From positions 4,402,001-4,466,000 of the forward strand of contig NZ_CP032543.1 of assembly GCF_003610995.1 (NCBI RefSeq): a stretch of DNA of 64,000 nt, given 5' to 3'. The DNA is from Streptomyces griseus subsp. griseus. Lineage in GTDB: Bacteria; Actinomycetota; Actinomycetes; Streptomycetales; Streptomycetaceae. The notes below the pieces were generated by a model. That model ran no database searches, was not told the DNA's origin, and was given only the letters and a program-made list of their open reading frames with translations. The translations under genes and the position numbers were made by a program. Positions 42,829 through 51,683 of this stretch are shown in pieces (the stretch's first letter is position 1; each line of letters opens with the position of its first letter).

Positions 42829-44733
42829 ATGCAGCCGCTGGAAGCGGGCGAACCGCGCGCCATCGGCGCCTACCGGCTGCTCGGCCGGCTCGGTGCGGGC
42901 GGCATGGGCCGGGTCTATCTCGGACGCAGCGCCGGCGGCCGCACGGTCGCGGTGAAAGTGGTCCACCCGCACTTCGCCCTGGACGAGCAGTTCCGCGCCC
43001 GGTTCCGCCGCGAGGTGGAGTCCGCGCGGCGCATCGGCGCGCAGTGGACGGCCCCGGTCCTGGACGCGGACCCGGACGCCCCGGTGCCCTGGGTCGCCAC
43101 CGGTTACGTCGCCGGGCCGCCGCTCTCCCAGGCGATCACCGAGCACGGCCCGCTGCCCGAGCACGCGGTCCGCACCCTGGGCGCCGGGCTCGCCGAGGCC
43201 CTCCACGTCGTCCACGGCCAGGGCATCGTCCACCGCGATGTGAAGCCCTCCAACGTGCTGCTCGCCCTGGACGGCCCCCGCCTCATCGACTTCGGCATCG
43301 CCCGGGCTCTCGGCGCGACCGTCTCGCTCACCTCCACCGGCGTCTCCGTCGGCTCGCCCGGCTACATGGCGCCCGAGCAGATCCGGGGCCGGGACGTCTC
43401 CGGTGCGGCGGACGTCTTCTCGCTGGGCGCGGTCCTGGCGTACGCGGCGACCGGCGCGGCCCCCTTCTCCGGCGACTCCTCCGCCGTACTCCTCTACAAG
43501 GTGGTGCACGAGGAGCCGGAGCTGGGCGACCTGGAGGGTGAGCTGCGCGAGGTGGTCGCCGGGTGCCTGTCCAAGGACCCGGACGCCCGGCCCGCCCCGG
43601 CCGACCTCGCCCGCACGCTGGCTCCGGACGGGGCGGCGGCGATGGTGGCGGCGGGGTGGCTGCCGGGCCGGCTGGTGGGCGAGGTGAGCCGGTCGGCGGT
43701 GGCGCTGCTGGACCTGGAACCGCAGGACGCCCCGGTGGGCTCGGGCCCGGTGCCGTTCAGCAGCGCGTCGCTGGGGGCGGGGTTCGGGACGGGCACCGAG
43801 ACCCACGAGGGCCCGGGCTCCGATTCCCGTACGGGCTCCGACACCGGTTCCGGTCTCGATCCGCGCACGGGCTCCGGTTCCGGTTCCGATCCACGTACGG
43901 CCTCCGGTTCCGGCGCCGACCCCCGTACCGGCTCCGGCCTCCTCGGCGTCTTCGGCCCGCCCCTCGGCCACGCACCGGACGTTCCTCCCGGCACCCCGCC
44001 CCCGCCCGGCGTGCCCCCGGGCGGTCCGCTCCCCGGGCAGCGGGCCGTCGACCCCCGGTTCTCCGTCACCGTCAGCGCCGACTCGCGGACGGGCGGCGGC
44101 TCCGGGGCGCGCCGGAGCCGCCGGGTGAGCTGCACCGTCGCGCTGGCCGTGGCGGGCGCGTTCGCGGTGGTCGCCCTCGGCTCGGGCCTGCTGGACGGCC
44201 TCATCCCGGGCGGCGACGCGGACGGGCGCAAGGGCAATGACACCGCGGCCGAGCGGCCCTCCCCGTCCACCACCGCGTCCGCGCCCGCGCAACCGGCCCC
44301 CTCCGCATCCGGGGACCCCTCGGACGGGGCTTCCGACGGGGGTGGGGCCCCGGTGGGCGAGGTGCCGAAGGCGTTCGTCGGCACCTGGGAGGGGCCGCTC
44401 ACCGAGAAGACGAGCGGGCAGCCGCACGGCACCCTCACCGCGGTCTTCACCGAGGGGGAGAAAGGCGCCCAGGTCGTCCGGATGTCCACCACGATCTCCC
44501 AGCTCGGCCTCACCGTCAGCTGTCACAGCGTCGGCACCCTCACCTCCGGCACCGCGAAGGAGCTGAAGATCCGCGAGCGCACCGACCCGGACCGCCCCAG
44601 CACCCCGGGCCTGTGCACCACCACCGAGGCCGACCTGGTCTTCCGCCTCACCGACGGCACAACGCTCGGCTACCGCTCGCTGGAGCGCGGCGCGGGCCTT
44701 CCGTACGGGGACCTCACCCGGTCCGGCGGCTGA
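42829..44733 (+). CDS. Transmembrane Ser/Thr protein kinase (PASTA-less)
   Basis: 634 residues. The kinase domain (14-270) has LGAGGMGRVYLGRS, AVKVV, HRDVKPSNV, DFGIA and GSPGYMAPEQI. A Gly/Ser/Thr-rich linker (about 310-430) contains degenerate GSGSDPRTGS repeats. One helix (CTVALAVAGAFAVVALGSGL, near 438-457) leads to an extracytoplasmic domain of about 130 residues, VPKAFVGTWEGPLTEKTSGQ to YGDLTRSGG, with two Cys and a lipocalin/META-like look. No PASTA repeats are present. ATG 42829 follows AGGGGGAGGCCAT. The ligand is unknown. Confidence 0.93.
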   Translation: MQPLEAGEPRAIGAYRLLGRLGAGGMGRVYLGRSAGGRTVAVKVVHPHFALDEQFRARFRREVESARRIGAQWTAPVLDADPDAPVPWVATGYVAGPPLSQAITEHGPLPEHAVRTLGAGLAEALHVVHGQGIVHRDVKPSNVLLALDGPRLIDFGIARALGATVSLTSTGVSVGSPGYMAPEQIRGRDVSGAADVFSLGAVLAYAATGAAPFSGDSSAVLLYKVVHEEPELGDLEGELREVVAGCLSKDPDARPAPADLARTLAPDGAAAMVAAGWLPGRLVGEVSRSAVALLDLEPQDAPVGSGPVPFSSASLGAGFGTGTETHEGPGSDSRTGSDTGSGLDPRTGSGSGSDPRTASGSGADPRTGSGLLGVFGPPLGHAPDVPPGTPPPPGVPPGGPLPGQRAVDPRFSVTVSADSRTGGGSGARRSRRVSCTVALAVAGAFAVVALGSGLLDGLIPGGDADGRKGNDTAAERPSPSTTASAPAQPAPSASGDPSDGASDGGGAPVGEVPKAFVGTWEGPLTEKTSGQPHGTLTAVFTEGEKGAQVVRMSTTISQLGLTVSCHSVGTLTSGTAKELKIRERTDPDRPSTPGLCTTTEADLVFRLTDGTTLGYRSLERGAGLPYGDLTRSGG

Positions 44734-44804
44734 CGGCGCTGGGGGCTGGCGTACGCTGGATCGGTCCGAGGATCCTCAAAAAACCGCCGAAAGGTGACAG
44801 CCCG

Positions 44805-46004
44805 GTGACCGAGAAGGCCGACCTTCAGCCCGTCCTCGACCGAGCCGCCGAGGGCGGTCGGATCACCCCGGAGGAGGCGCTCGACCTCTACCGCTCGGCG
44901 CCGCTGCACGCGCTGGGGGCGGCCGCCGACGCCGTACGCCGACGCCGCTACGCCGGTACGGAGCACATCGCGACGTACATCATCGAGCGCAACATCAACT
45001 ACACCAACGTGTGTGTCACGGCCTGCAAGTTCTGCGCCTTCTACGCGCCGCCCAAGGACACGGCCAAGGGCTGGACCCGGGACATCGAGGACATCCTGCG
45101 CCGCTGCGCGGAGACCGTGGAGCTGGGCGGGACCCAGATCATGTTCCAGGGCGGCCACCACCCGGACTTCGGCGTGGAGTATTACGAGGAGCACTTCTCC
45201 GCGATCAAGAAGGCGTTCCCGCAGCTGGTCATCCACTCCCTCGGCGCCTCCGAGATCGAGCACATGGCCCGGATCTCCAAGGTCTCCGCCGAGGAGGCCA
45301 TCAGCCGTATCCACGCCGCCGGTCTGGACTCCTTCGCCGGTGCGGGCGCCGAGCTGCTGCCCGCCCGGCCGCGCAACGCCATCGCCCCGCTCAAGGAGTC
45401 CGGCGAGCGGTGGCTGGAGATCATGGAGATCGCGCACGGCCTCGGCGTCGAGTCCACCTCCACCATGCTGATGGGGACCGGCGAGACCAACGCCGAGCGG
45501 ATCGAGCACCTGCGGATGATCCGGGACGTCCAGGACCGTACGGGCGGCTTCCGCGCCTTCATCCCGTACACCTACCAGCCGGAGAACAACAAGCTGAAGG
45601 GCCGCACGCAGGCCACGCTCTTCGAGTACCTGCGGATGATCTCCATCGCCCGGCTCTTCCTCGACAACGTGGCCCACATCCAGGGCTCCTGGCTGACCAC
45701 CGGCAAGGAGGTCGGCCAGCTGTCGCTGCACTACGGTGCCGACGACCTCGGCTCCATCATGCTGGAGGAGAACGTCGTCTCCTCGGCCGGAGCCAAGCAC
45801 CGGTCCAACCGGCTGGAGATCATCGACCTGATCCGCAAGGCGGACCGGGTCCCGGCGCAGCGCGCCACCACGTACGAGCACCTCGTCGTGCACGACGACC
45901 CGGCGAACGACCCCGTCGACGAGCGGGTCGTCTCGCACATCTCCTCCACCGCGATCGAGGGCGGCACGGCCCACCCGGAGCTCAAGCTCCTCAACGCCAA
46001 CTGA
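44805..46004 (+). CDS. mqnC: Cyclic dehypoxanthinyl futalosine synthase MqnC
   Basis: 399-residue radical SAM enzyme that cyclises dehypoxanthine futalosine in menaquinone synthesis. The 4Fe-4S/SAM motif CVTACKFC gives Cys70, Cys74 and Cys77, followed by GGTQIMFQGGHHPDFGVEYY. The C-terminal MqnC-type segments FIPYTYQPENNKLKGRTQAT and LGSIMLEENVVSSAG are typical. GTG 44805 has GAAAGGTGA as ribosome site. The longer open frame upstream overlaps the kinase C-terminus and is rejected. An amidohydrolase-like gene follows after 7 bases. Confidence 0.95.
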   Translation: MTEKADLQPVLDRAAEGGRITPEEALDLYRSAPLHALGAAADAVRRRRYAGTEHIATYIIERNINYTNVCVTACKFCAFYAPPKDTAKGWTRDIEDILRRCAETVELGGTQIMFQGGHHPDFGVEYYEEHFSAIKKAFPQLVIHSLGASEIEHMARISKVSAEEAISRIHAAGLDSFAGAGAELLPARPRNAIAPLKESGERWLEIMEIAHGLGVESTSTMLMGTGETNAERIEHLRMIRDVQDRTGGFRAFIPYTYQPENNKLKGRTQATLFEYLRMISIARLFLDNVAHIQGSWLTTGKEVGQLSLHYGADDLGSIMLEENVVSSAGAKHRSNRLEIIDLIRKADRVPAQRATTYEHLVVHDDPANDPVDERVVSHISSTAIEGGTAHPELKLLNAN

Positions 46005-46011
46005 CCTACCC

Positions 46012-46680
46012 GTGCTGACGATTCACGCCGCGTCGCTGGTCCTTCCGGTCGGCGCGGCGGCCGTTGCGGAGGGTGCGGTGGCCGTGGACGGCGACCGGAT
46101 CGCCGCCATCGGGCCGTACGAGGAGGTCGTCGCCGCCCACCCGGCGGCCCGGGTCCGCCGCTGGCCCGGCCTCCTCACGCCCGGACTCCGCCAGGACCGG
46201 GCCCGCGCGCTGCTCACCCGCTGCTACCACCCGGACCCGCGCGAGGCCGACGAGCTGGGTGAACTGCCGCTGTGGGGCGAGGAGTTCGAGCGGCTCGCGG
46301 CGAGGATGGACACGGCCCGGCGGGCAGGCAGCGTGCGGCGCGGGCTCCAGCGGATGCTGCGGCACGGGACCACGCATGTGGTGGGCCCGTTCGGCGCGGA
46401 CGAGCCGGTGCTGCGGACGGCGCTCTCCCGGTCGGGGCTGGTCCAGGTCCCGGGGCTGCCGGTTCAGCTCCAGGGGCGACCGGAGGGCGGCCCGCCGGAC
46501 CTGGACCCCTTCACGGCCGGCGGCGACCTGTCCGCCACCGCCCACGCCCCGCTGACCGTGGGCGGCCGCGCCGACCTCGCGGTCTTCGACGTGGCCGACG
46601 AGGCGGCGCTGCGCGCGGGCGGGGCGAGGCTCTGCGTGGCGACGGTGCTCGCGGGACGTCTCGTCCACCGCGCCCGCTGA
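46012..46680 (+). CDS. Degenerate amidohydrolase-like protein downstream of mqnC
   Basis: 222-residue protein with the composite beta domain of amidohydrolases at both ends (LTIHAASLVLPVGAAAVAEG, VAVDGDRIAAIGPYEEV; and LTVGGRADLAVFDVADEAAL). Where enzymes have PGLVNAHxH it reads PGLLTPGLRQDRARALL, so the metal-binding HxH is missing. The barrel is shortened to about half the normal 400 residues, and RHGTTHVVGPFGAD is the only remaining core strand. It is probably not a hydrolase. The 7-base gap to mqnC suggests joint expression, hence a possible accessory role in futalosine metabolism, or simply decay. Confidence 0.75.
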   Translation: MLTIHAASLVLPVGAAAVAEGAVAVDGDRIAAIGPYEEVVAAHPAARVRRWPGLLTPGLRQDRARALLTRCYHPDPREADELGELPLWGEEFERLAARMDTARRAGSVRRGLQRMLRHGTTHVVGPFGADEPVLRTALSRSGLVQVPGLPVQLQGRPEGGPPDLDPFTAGGDLSATAHAPLTVGGRADLAVFDVADEAALRAGGARLCVATVLAGRLVHRAR

Positions 46681-47143
46681 GCCGACTCCGTACGACGGGT
46701 CCACGGCACCGAAGGGCCGCCCGGACAGCGCCCGTTGGCGCGTAGTCGATCGGAGACCGGGCGGCGGGACGGAACGTCTCATTCCTCGGTACGAATCTGG
46801 TGCCGCGCGGAACGCCTGTGTTAGAACAACTGCCGTGACAGTCGATCGTTTTCTGGTGGAGTGCCTCCACATCGATCTCTGCCGCGTCTCCAGCGCTTCC
46901 TGTTGTTGAGGCCCTGCCGCGGCATCCTCACTGATGCCCTGAGGCGCTGACCCCTCGGCGCTGCCCGTGTCCGCGACCGGTACCTGATCCCTCTGCGCGT
47001 ACGTATCCGTACGTCCTCGGCTTCCGGTTCTCCGCGTCCGCCGCCGCGGCCTCTTCTTCTTCCTCCTCCCTCCCCTTCCCGGCGGTTGTCCGCTCCCGGC
47101 TTGTCCCTGAGCCCGGTGGACTGCCCTGTCCCCGGAGCCCTCC
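46681..47143 (+). other. 463-bp leader region of the sulfonate-type operon
   Basis: It contains the leader-peptide ORF at 46835-46909. A possible extended promoter has TAGAAC as -10 at 46822-46827. After the peptide stop there are 234 bases rich in Pro/Arg-type codons with no convincing gene; this stretch is the likely seat of attenuation. Confidence 0.55.
46835..46909 (+). CDS. Cysteine-rich leader peptide (sulfur-responsive uORF)
   Basis: 24-codon ORF ending HIDLCRVSSASCC then stop. The core HIDLCRVSSAxC matches the recurrent actinobacterial leader peptides found before sulfur-assimilation and cysteine genes. Four Cys are present, two of them as the last codons, so ribosome stalling under cysteine shortage could control the operon. 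GTG 46835 lies 7 bases after a TAGAAC -10-like hexamer, which fits leaderless translation; GTG 46856 is a shorter option. The downstream genes encode a sulfonate-type transporter and a TauD-type dioxygenase. Confidence 0.75.
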   Translation: MTVDRFLVECLHIDLCRVSSASCC

Positions 47144-48031
47144 ATGACCACGCCCTCTTCCGTGCGGGAACGGGCCGCCGACGTGCCCGCGTCCGGCGTG
47201 CGTCCCCCGGCCGAGCGCCCGGCGGCCGGACGCACACCGGAGCGCGGCGCGCGCCGGCGCCGTGTCGGGCTCCGGCTCGTCGCCCTCGCCGTCCTCCTCG
47301 CGCTCTGGCAGCTGGTGACCGTGCTCCAGCTCTGGTCACCGGTGCTGGTGCCCTCGCCCGCCGCCGTCTGGCGTGCGCTGCTGGAGACCTCCGGCACGCA
47401 CGACGGGGTGCGCGGCTACCAGGGCCACACCCTGATCGAACACCTCGGCATCAGCCTGCGCCGCATCGCCATCGGGGCCGGCGCGGGCGTCGTCGCCGGT
47501 CTGGTCATCGGTGTCCTGATGGGGACGCTGCCGTGGGTACGGGTGGTGCTGGAGCCCGCCGTGGCGTTCCTGCGGACCCTGCCGCCGCTCGCCTACTTCA
47601 GCCTGCTGATCATCTGGTTCGGCATCGACGAGTCGCCCAAGCTCTGGCTGCTCGCCATCGCCGCCATGCCGCCGGTCGCCGTGGCCACCGCCTCCGCCGT
47701 GGCGTCCGCGCCGACCGCCCTGGTCGAGGCGGCCCGGGCGATCGGGGCCAAGCGCGGGCAGGTCGTGGCCTCGGTGGTGCTGCCGTCCGCGCTGCCGGAG
47801 ATCCTCATCGGCGTCCGCCTCGCCTTCGGCATCGCGTACTCCTCGGTGGTCGCCGCCGAGACGGTCAACGGGCTGCCCGGCATCGGCGGTCTGATCCGGG
47901 ACGCCCAGCGCTACAACCAGTCGGACACCGTCGTCCTCGGCCTCTTCGCCATCGGCATCTCCGGCCTGCTCATCGACGCCGCGCTCCGCGTGGCATCGGA
48001 CCGGCTCGCCCCGTGGCGACGCCACGCGTGA
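47144..48031 (+). CDS. ABC transporter permease, sulfonate/taurine (SsuC/TauC) type
   Basis: 295-residue inner-membrane permease with about six helices. The BPD_transp_1 domain includes LPPLAYFSLLIIWFGIDESP (an SsuC/TauC hallmark), the EAA-like loop EAARAIGAKRGQVVASVVLP, and GLPGIGGLIRDAQRYNQSD. An Arg-rich N-terminal 40 residues precede the first helix. ATG 47144 follows GGAGCCCTCC. It is first of an operon permease-binding protein-ATPase-dioxygenase, behind the Cys leader peptide. The leader and TauD point to a sulfonate; nitrate or riboflavin-precursor uptake are the other uses of this family. Confidence 0.9.
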   Translation: MTTPSSVRERAADVPASGVRPPAERPAAGRTPERGARRRRVGLRLVALAVLLALWQLVTVLQLWSPVLVPSPAAVWRALLETSGTHDGVRGYQGHTLIEHLGISLRRIAIGAGAGVVAGLVIGVLMGTLPWVRVVLEPAVAFLRTLPPLAYFSLLIIWFGIDESPKLWLLAIAAMPPVAVATASAVASAPTALVEAARAIGAKRGQVVASVVLPSALPEILIGVRLAFGIAYSSVVAAETVNGLPGIGGLIRDAQRYNQSDTVVLGLFAIGISGLLIDAALRVASDRLAPWRRHA

Positions 48032-48086
48032 CCCCGCTCATCCCCTTCTCTCCCTCTCCATCCACCCCAGCACTAAGGACACGCAC

Positions 48087-49139
48087 ATGGCCGGAACACG
48101 CGGTTGGCTCCGCCTCTCCTCGATCGCCGCCGCACTCGGCGCCCTGCTGGTGGTGACGGCCTGCGGTGAGGGCGGTTCCGGCGACGGGGGCAAGGGCGGC
48201 GACAAGACGATACGCATCGCCTACCAGGCCTTTCCCAGCGGCGACCTGATCGTCAAGGAGAAGGGCTGGCTGGAGAGGGCGCTCCCGGGATACAAGATCA
48301 AGTGGACCAAGTTCGACTCCGGCGCCAGCATCAACACCGCCTTCGTGGCCGGTTCCGTGGACCTCGCGGCCATCGGCTCCAGCCCGGTCGCCCGGGGTCT
48401 CTCCGAGCCGCTGAACATCCCGTACCAGGTCACCTGGGTCCTGGACGTGGCCGGGGAGAACGAGGCGCTGGTAGCCCGTAACGGCTCCAAGGTCTCCTCC
48501 GTCGAGGAGCTGGTGGGCAAGAAGGTCGCGACCCCGTTCAGCTCCACCTCGCACTACAGCCTGCTCGCCGCCCTCGACCGGGCCGGGGTGGACGCCTCGA
48601 AGGTCCAGCTCCTCGACCTGGAGCCGCAGGACATCCTGGCCGCCTGGACGCGCGGCGACATCGACGCCACGTACGTCTGGCTGCCCACCCTGGAGGAGCT
48701 GAAGAAGACCGGCAAGGTCCTCGTCTCCAGCCGCGAACTCGCCGCGGCGGGCAAGCCGACCCTCGACCTCGGGGTCGCCTCCACCGGCTTCCTCAAGGCC
48801 CACCCCGATGTGCTGCCCGCCTGGCGCAAGGCGCAGGCCCAGGCACTCGACCTGATCCACGACGACCCGGACGCGGCCTCCGCCGCCGTCGGCAAGCAGC
48901 TCGGGATCAGCCCGGCCGAGGCGGGTGCCCAGATCAAGCAGGGCATCTTCCTCAAGCCGGCCGAGCAGGCCGACGCGAAGTGGCTGGGGACTCCCGGCAA
49001 GGTCGGCGGTCTCGCGGACAACCTGCACAGCGCGGCGCGGTTCCTCGTCGACCAGAAGCAGATCGACGCCGCGCCCGACCTGGACGAGCTGCGGAAGTCC
49101 ATCTACGTGGAAGGGCTCACCGATGCCGTCTCTCCCTGA
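48087..49139 (+). CDS. Sulfonate-type substrate-binding lipoprotein
   Basis: 350-residue extracytoplasmic solute-binding protein of the SsuA/TauA group. The signal sequence ends in a lipobox, LLVVTACG (lipidated Cys26), then a flexible GEGGSGDGGKGG spacer. The binding domain begins TIRIAYQAFPSGDLIVKEKG. GASINTAFVAGSVDLAAIGS, VATPFSSTSHYSLLAALDRA and GVASTGFLKAHPDVLPAWRK match TauA-type proteins. It is second in the operon, and its last 17 bases overlap the ATPase gene. Confidence 0.92.
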   Translation: MAGTRGWLRLSSIAAALGALLVVTACGEGGSGDGGKGGDKTIRIAYQAFPSGDLIVKEKGWLERALPGYKIKWTKFDSGASINTAFVAGSVDLAAIGSSPVARGLSEPLNIPYQVTWVLDVAGENEALVARNGSKVSSVEELVGKKVATPFSSTSHYSLLAALDRAGVDASKVQLLDLEPQDILAAWTRGDIDATYVWLPTLEELKKTGKVLVSSRELAAAGKPTLDLGVASTGFLKAHPDVLPAWRKAQAQALDLIHDDPDAASAAVGKQLGISPAEAGAQIKQGIFLKPAEQADAKWLGTPGKVGGLADNLHSAARFLVDQKQIDAAPDLDELRKSIYVEGLTDAVSP

Positions 49140-49977
49140 CGCGGAGAACGAGAACCCCACCGTCCCGGAGCAGCGTCAAGGCGACCCCGTCGTCTCCGTA
49201 CGCGACGTCGAGCACACCTACGGCGGCCGGGGCGCCCAGAGCGTGACGGCTCTCGGCCCGGTCTCCCTGGAGATCCCCGCCGGGGAGTTCCTGGTCCTCG
49301 TCGGCCCCTCCGGCTGTGGCAAGAGCACCCTGCTCCGCCTCATCGCGGGCTTCGAGCGGGCCTCGTCGGGCGAGGTCGAGGTGTTCGGCGAGCACCCCGA
49401 GCCCGGCCACCACGCGGGCATCGTCTTCCAGCAGCCCCGTCTCTTCCCGTGGCGCACGGTCGGCGACAACGTCGGCCTCGCGCTGAAGTACGCGGGCGTT
49501 CCCCGGGCCGAACGGGCCGACCGGACCGCCGAGTTGCTGGAGCGCGTCGGCCTCGCCGACACCGCCGGCCGCCGCATCTGGCAGATCTCGGGCGGCCAGC
49601 AGCAGCGGGTGGCCATCGCCCGCGCCCTGGCGGGCGGCAAGCGGCTGCTGCTCCTGGACGAACCGTTCGCCGCGCTGGACGCGCTCACCCGGGAGCGGCT
49701 CCAGGAGGACCTGCGCACGGTCTCCGCCGAGACCGGCACCACGTCGGTCTTCGTCACCCACAGCGTGGACGAGGCGGTCTTCCTCGGCACCCGCACGGTC
49801 GTGCTCAGCGCGCGGCCGGGCCGGGTGGCGCTGGACATCCCGATCGGCCTGCCGCGCACCGGCACCGGCCCCGACGAGCTGCGCGGGCTGCCGGAGTACG
49901 CCGCGCTGCGCGCCGGGATCGGTACGGCGGTCCGCGACGCGGCCCGCCGACCCCTTCACGTACGACCGGCCCGCTGA
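49123..49977 (+). CDS. ABC transporter ATP-binding protein, sulfonate/taurine (SsuB/TauB) type
   Basis: 284-residue ATPase driving the adjacent importer. Walker A is GPSGCGKST (near residue 58), the Q-loop is IVFQQPRLFPWRTV, the ABC signature is ISGGQQQRVAIARALAG, Walker B is LLLLDEPFAALD and the switch His is in FVTHSVDEAV. ATG 49123 overlaps the binding-protein gene by 17 bases, indicating tight coupling. The N-terminal 20 residues are unconserved, and a later start cannot be excluded. Confidence 0.93.
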   Translation: MPSLPDAENENPTVPEQRQGDPVVSVRDVEHTYGGRGAQSVTALGPVSLEIPAGEFLVLVGPSGCGKSTLLRLIAGFERASSGEVEVFGEHPEPGHHAGIVFQQPRLFPWRTVGDNVGLALKYAGVPRAERADRTAELLERVGLADTAGRRIWQISGGQQQRVAIARALAGGKRLLLLDEPFAALDALTRERLQEDLRTVSAETGTTSVFVTHSVDEAVFLGTRTVVLSARPGRVALDIPIGLPRTGTGPDELRGLPEYAALRAGIGTAVRDAARRPLHVRPAR

Positions 49978-50012
49978 GCCCCTCCCGTACGACCGAGAAG
50001 AGAGGTAGAGCC

Positions 50013-50945
50013 ATGACCCTCACCACCCCGCACACCGTCCCCGCCCTGCGCGGCCACCGCATCCCCGCCGACGGGCTGTACGAGGGCCCGCGCGTGCTGC
50101 GCCGGATGCCGGAGGGCTGGACCGAGCGGCCGTACGAGCTCTTCGAGCTGGTGCCGCGCGGCCGGGTGATCGGCGCCGAGATCCACGGCGTCGACCTCTC
50201 CCGTCCCCTGGACGCGGCCGTGCGCGCCGACCTGGACCGGGCGCTGCTGGAGTGGAAGGTGCTGTTCTTCCGGGAGCAGCACCTCACCTCCCAGCAGCAG
50301 CGTGCCTTCGCCGGGCACTGGGGCGAGCTGGAGACCAACCCGCTGCTCGCCACCGGCGACGCCCCGGAGGTGGCCCGCCTGGACCGCTCCGCGGTCCCCA
50401 CCTTCGAGAACGTCTGGCACGCGGATGTCACCTTCCGCGAGCGCCCGGCGCTCGGCGCGGTCCTCCAGCTGCGCGAGGTCCCGCCGGTGGGCGGGGACAC
50501 GTTGTGGGCGGACATGGCGGCGGCGTACGACAACCTGCCCCAGGAGGTGAAGGAGCGCGTCGAGGGGGCGCGGGCGGTGCACGACTTCATCCCCGGGTTC
50601 TCCCGGTTCTACCCGCCGGAGCGGCTGGCCCCGCACCAGGAGCGGTTCCCGCCGGTGGAGCACCCGGTGGTGCGGCGCCACCCGGTCACCGGCCGCCGGA
50701 CGATCTTCGTCAACGCCTCGTTCACCACCCGGATCGTCGGGTTCGGGCAGGAGGAGAGCGACCGCCTGCTGAAGCTGCTGTTCCAGCAGGCGCACGCGCC
50801 GGAGTTCCAGGTGCGGTACGGCTGGCGGGCGGGCGATGTCGCGTTCTGGGACAACCGGGCCACCCAGCATTACGCGGTCAACGACTACGCCCCGCACCGC
50901 CGGGTCGCCGAGCGGGTCGCCATCGCGGGGGACCGCCCCCACTGA
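50013..50945 (+). CDS. TauD/TfdA-family Fe(II)/2-oxoglutarate dioxygenase
   Basis: 310-residue dioxygenase that oxidatively releases sulfite from alkyl sulfonates such as taurine in characterised relatives. Iron ligands are His and Asp in ENVWHADVTF (near 136-138) and the distal His in RATQHYAVNDY (near 286). Arg in HRRVAERVAI is the 2-oxoglutarate contact. ATG 50013 follows AGAGAGGTAGAGCC. It lies 35 bases after the ATPase, so import and desulfonation are co-expressed. The exact sulfonate is unknown. Confidence 0.92.
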   Translation: MTLTTPHTVPALRGHRIPADGLYEGPRVLRRMPEGWTERPYELFELVPRGRVIGAEIHGVDLSRPLDAAVRADLDRALLEWKVLFFREQHLTSQQQRAFAGHWGELETNPLLATGDAPEVARLDRSAVPTFENVWHADVTFRERPALGAVLQLREVPPVGGDTLWADMAAAYDNLPQEVKERVEGARAVHDFIPGFSRFYPPERLAPHQERFPPVEHPVVRRHPVTGRRTIFVNASFTTRIVGFGQEESDRLLKLLFQQAHAPEFQVRYGWRAGDVAFWDNRATQHYAVNDYAPHRRVAERVAIAGDRPH

Positions 50946-50975
50946 TCCGTACGGGCGGGCTGCTTGAATGGACGG

Positions 50976-51668
50976 GTGACCCGAGCCTCCCTGGACAAGC
51001 AGCCGCACGAAGTCGCCTCGATGTTCGACGGTGTGGCGGCCAACTACGACCTGACCAACGACGTGATCTCGCTGGGCCAGGCCCGGCAGTGGCGCAAGGC
51101 GGTCGCGGCGGCGGTCGACGCCCGCCCCGCGCAGAAGATCCTCGACCTGGCGGCGGGCACCGCGACCTCCTCGCAGCCCTTCGCCCAGGCCGGCGCCTAC
51201 GTGGTGCCGTGCGACTTCTCGCTCGGCATGCTGGAGGTCGGCAAGCGCCGCCACCCGTGGATGCCGTTCACGGCCGGTGACGGGATGAAGCTGCCGTTCA
51301 AGGACGAGGTCTTCGACACCGTCACGATCTCCTTCGGGCTGCGCAACATCCAGGAGACCGAGACCGCGCTGAGCGAGCTGTACCGGGTGACGAAGCCGGG
51401 CGGCAAGGTCGTGATCTGCGAGTTCTCGCAGCCGACCTGGGCCCCCTTCCGCACGGTCTACACCGAGTACCTGATGCGCGCGCTGCCGCCGACCGCCCGG
51501 GCCGTCTCCTCCAACCCGGACGCGTACGTCTATCTCGCCGAGTCCATCCGCGCCTGGCCCGACCAGCCCGGCCTCGCCGCACTCCTCCAGCAGGCGGGCT
51601 GGTCGAAGGTGGCGTGGCGCAACCTCACCGGCGGCGTGGTGGCCCTGCACCGGGCCACCCGCGCCTGA
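50976..51668 (+). CDS. menG: Demethylmenaquinone methyltransferase
   Basis: 230-residue SAM-dependent C-methyltransferase (MenG/UbiE) carrying out the last step of menaquinone synthesis. It begins [20 protein letters not shown] with [10 protein letters not shown]. The SAM motif is [12 protein letters not shown], later segments are [20 protein letters not shown] and [14 protein letters not shown], and [18 protein letters not shown] is the UbiE C-terminal signature. GTG 50976 is chosen; TTG 50964 is in frame. A TTGAAT hexamer six bases before GTG fits a leaderless transcript. It is co-directional with the reductase-family gene that follows the GNAT gene. Confidence 0.94.
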   Translation: MTRASLDKQPHEVASMFDGVAANYDLTNDVISLGQARQWRKAVAAAVDARPAQKILDLAAGTATSSQPFAQAGAYVVPCDFSLGMLEVGKRRHPWMPFTAGDGMKLPFKDEVFDTVTISFGLRNIQETETALSELYRVTKPGGKVVICEFSQPTWAPFRTVYTEYLMRALPPTARAVSSNPDAYVYLAESIRAWPDQPGLAALLQQAGWSKVAWRNLTGGVVALHRATRA

Positions 51669-51683
51669 CCTCCGTACGGGGTC

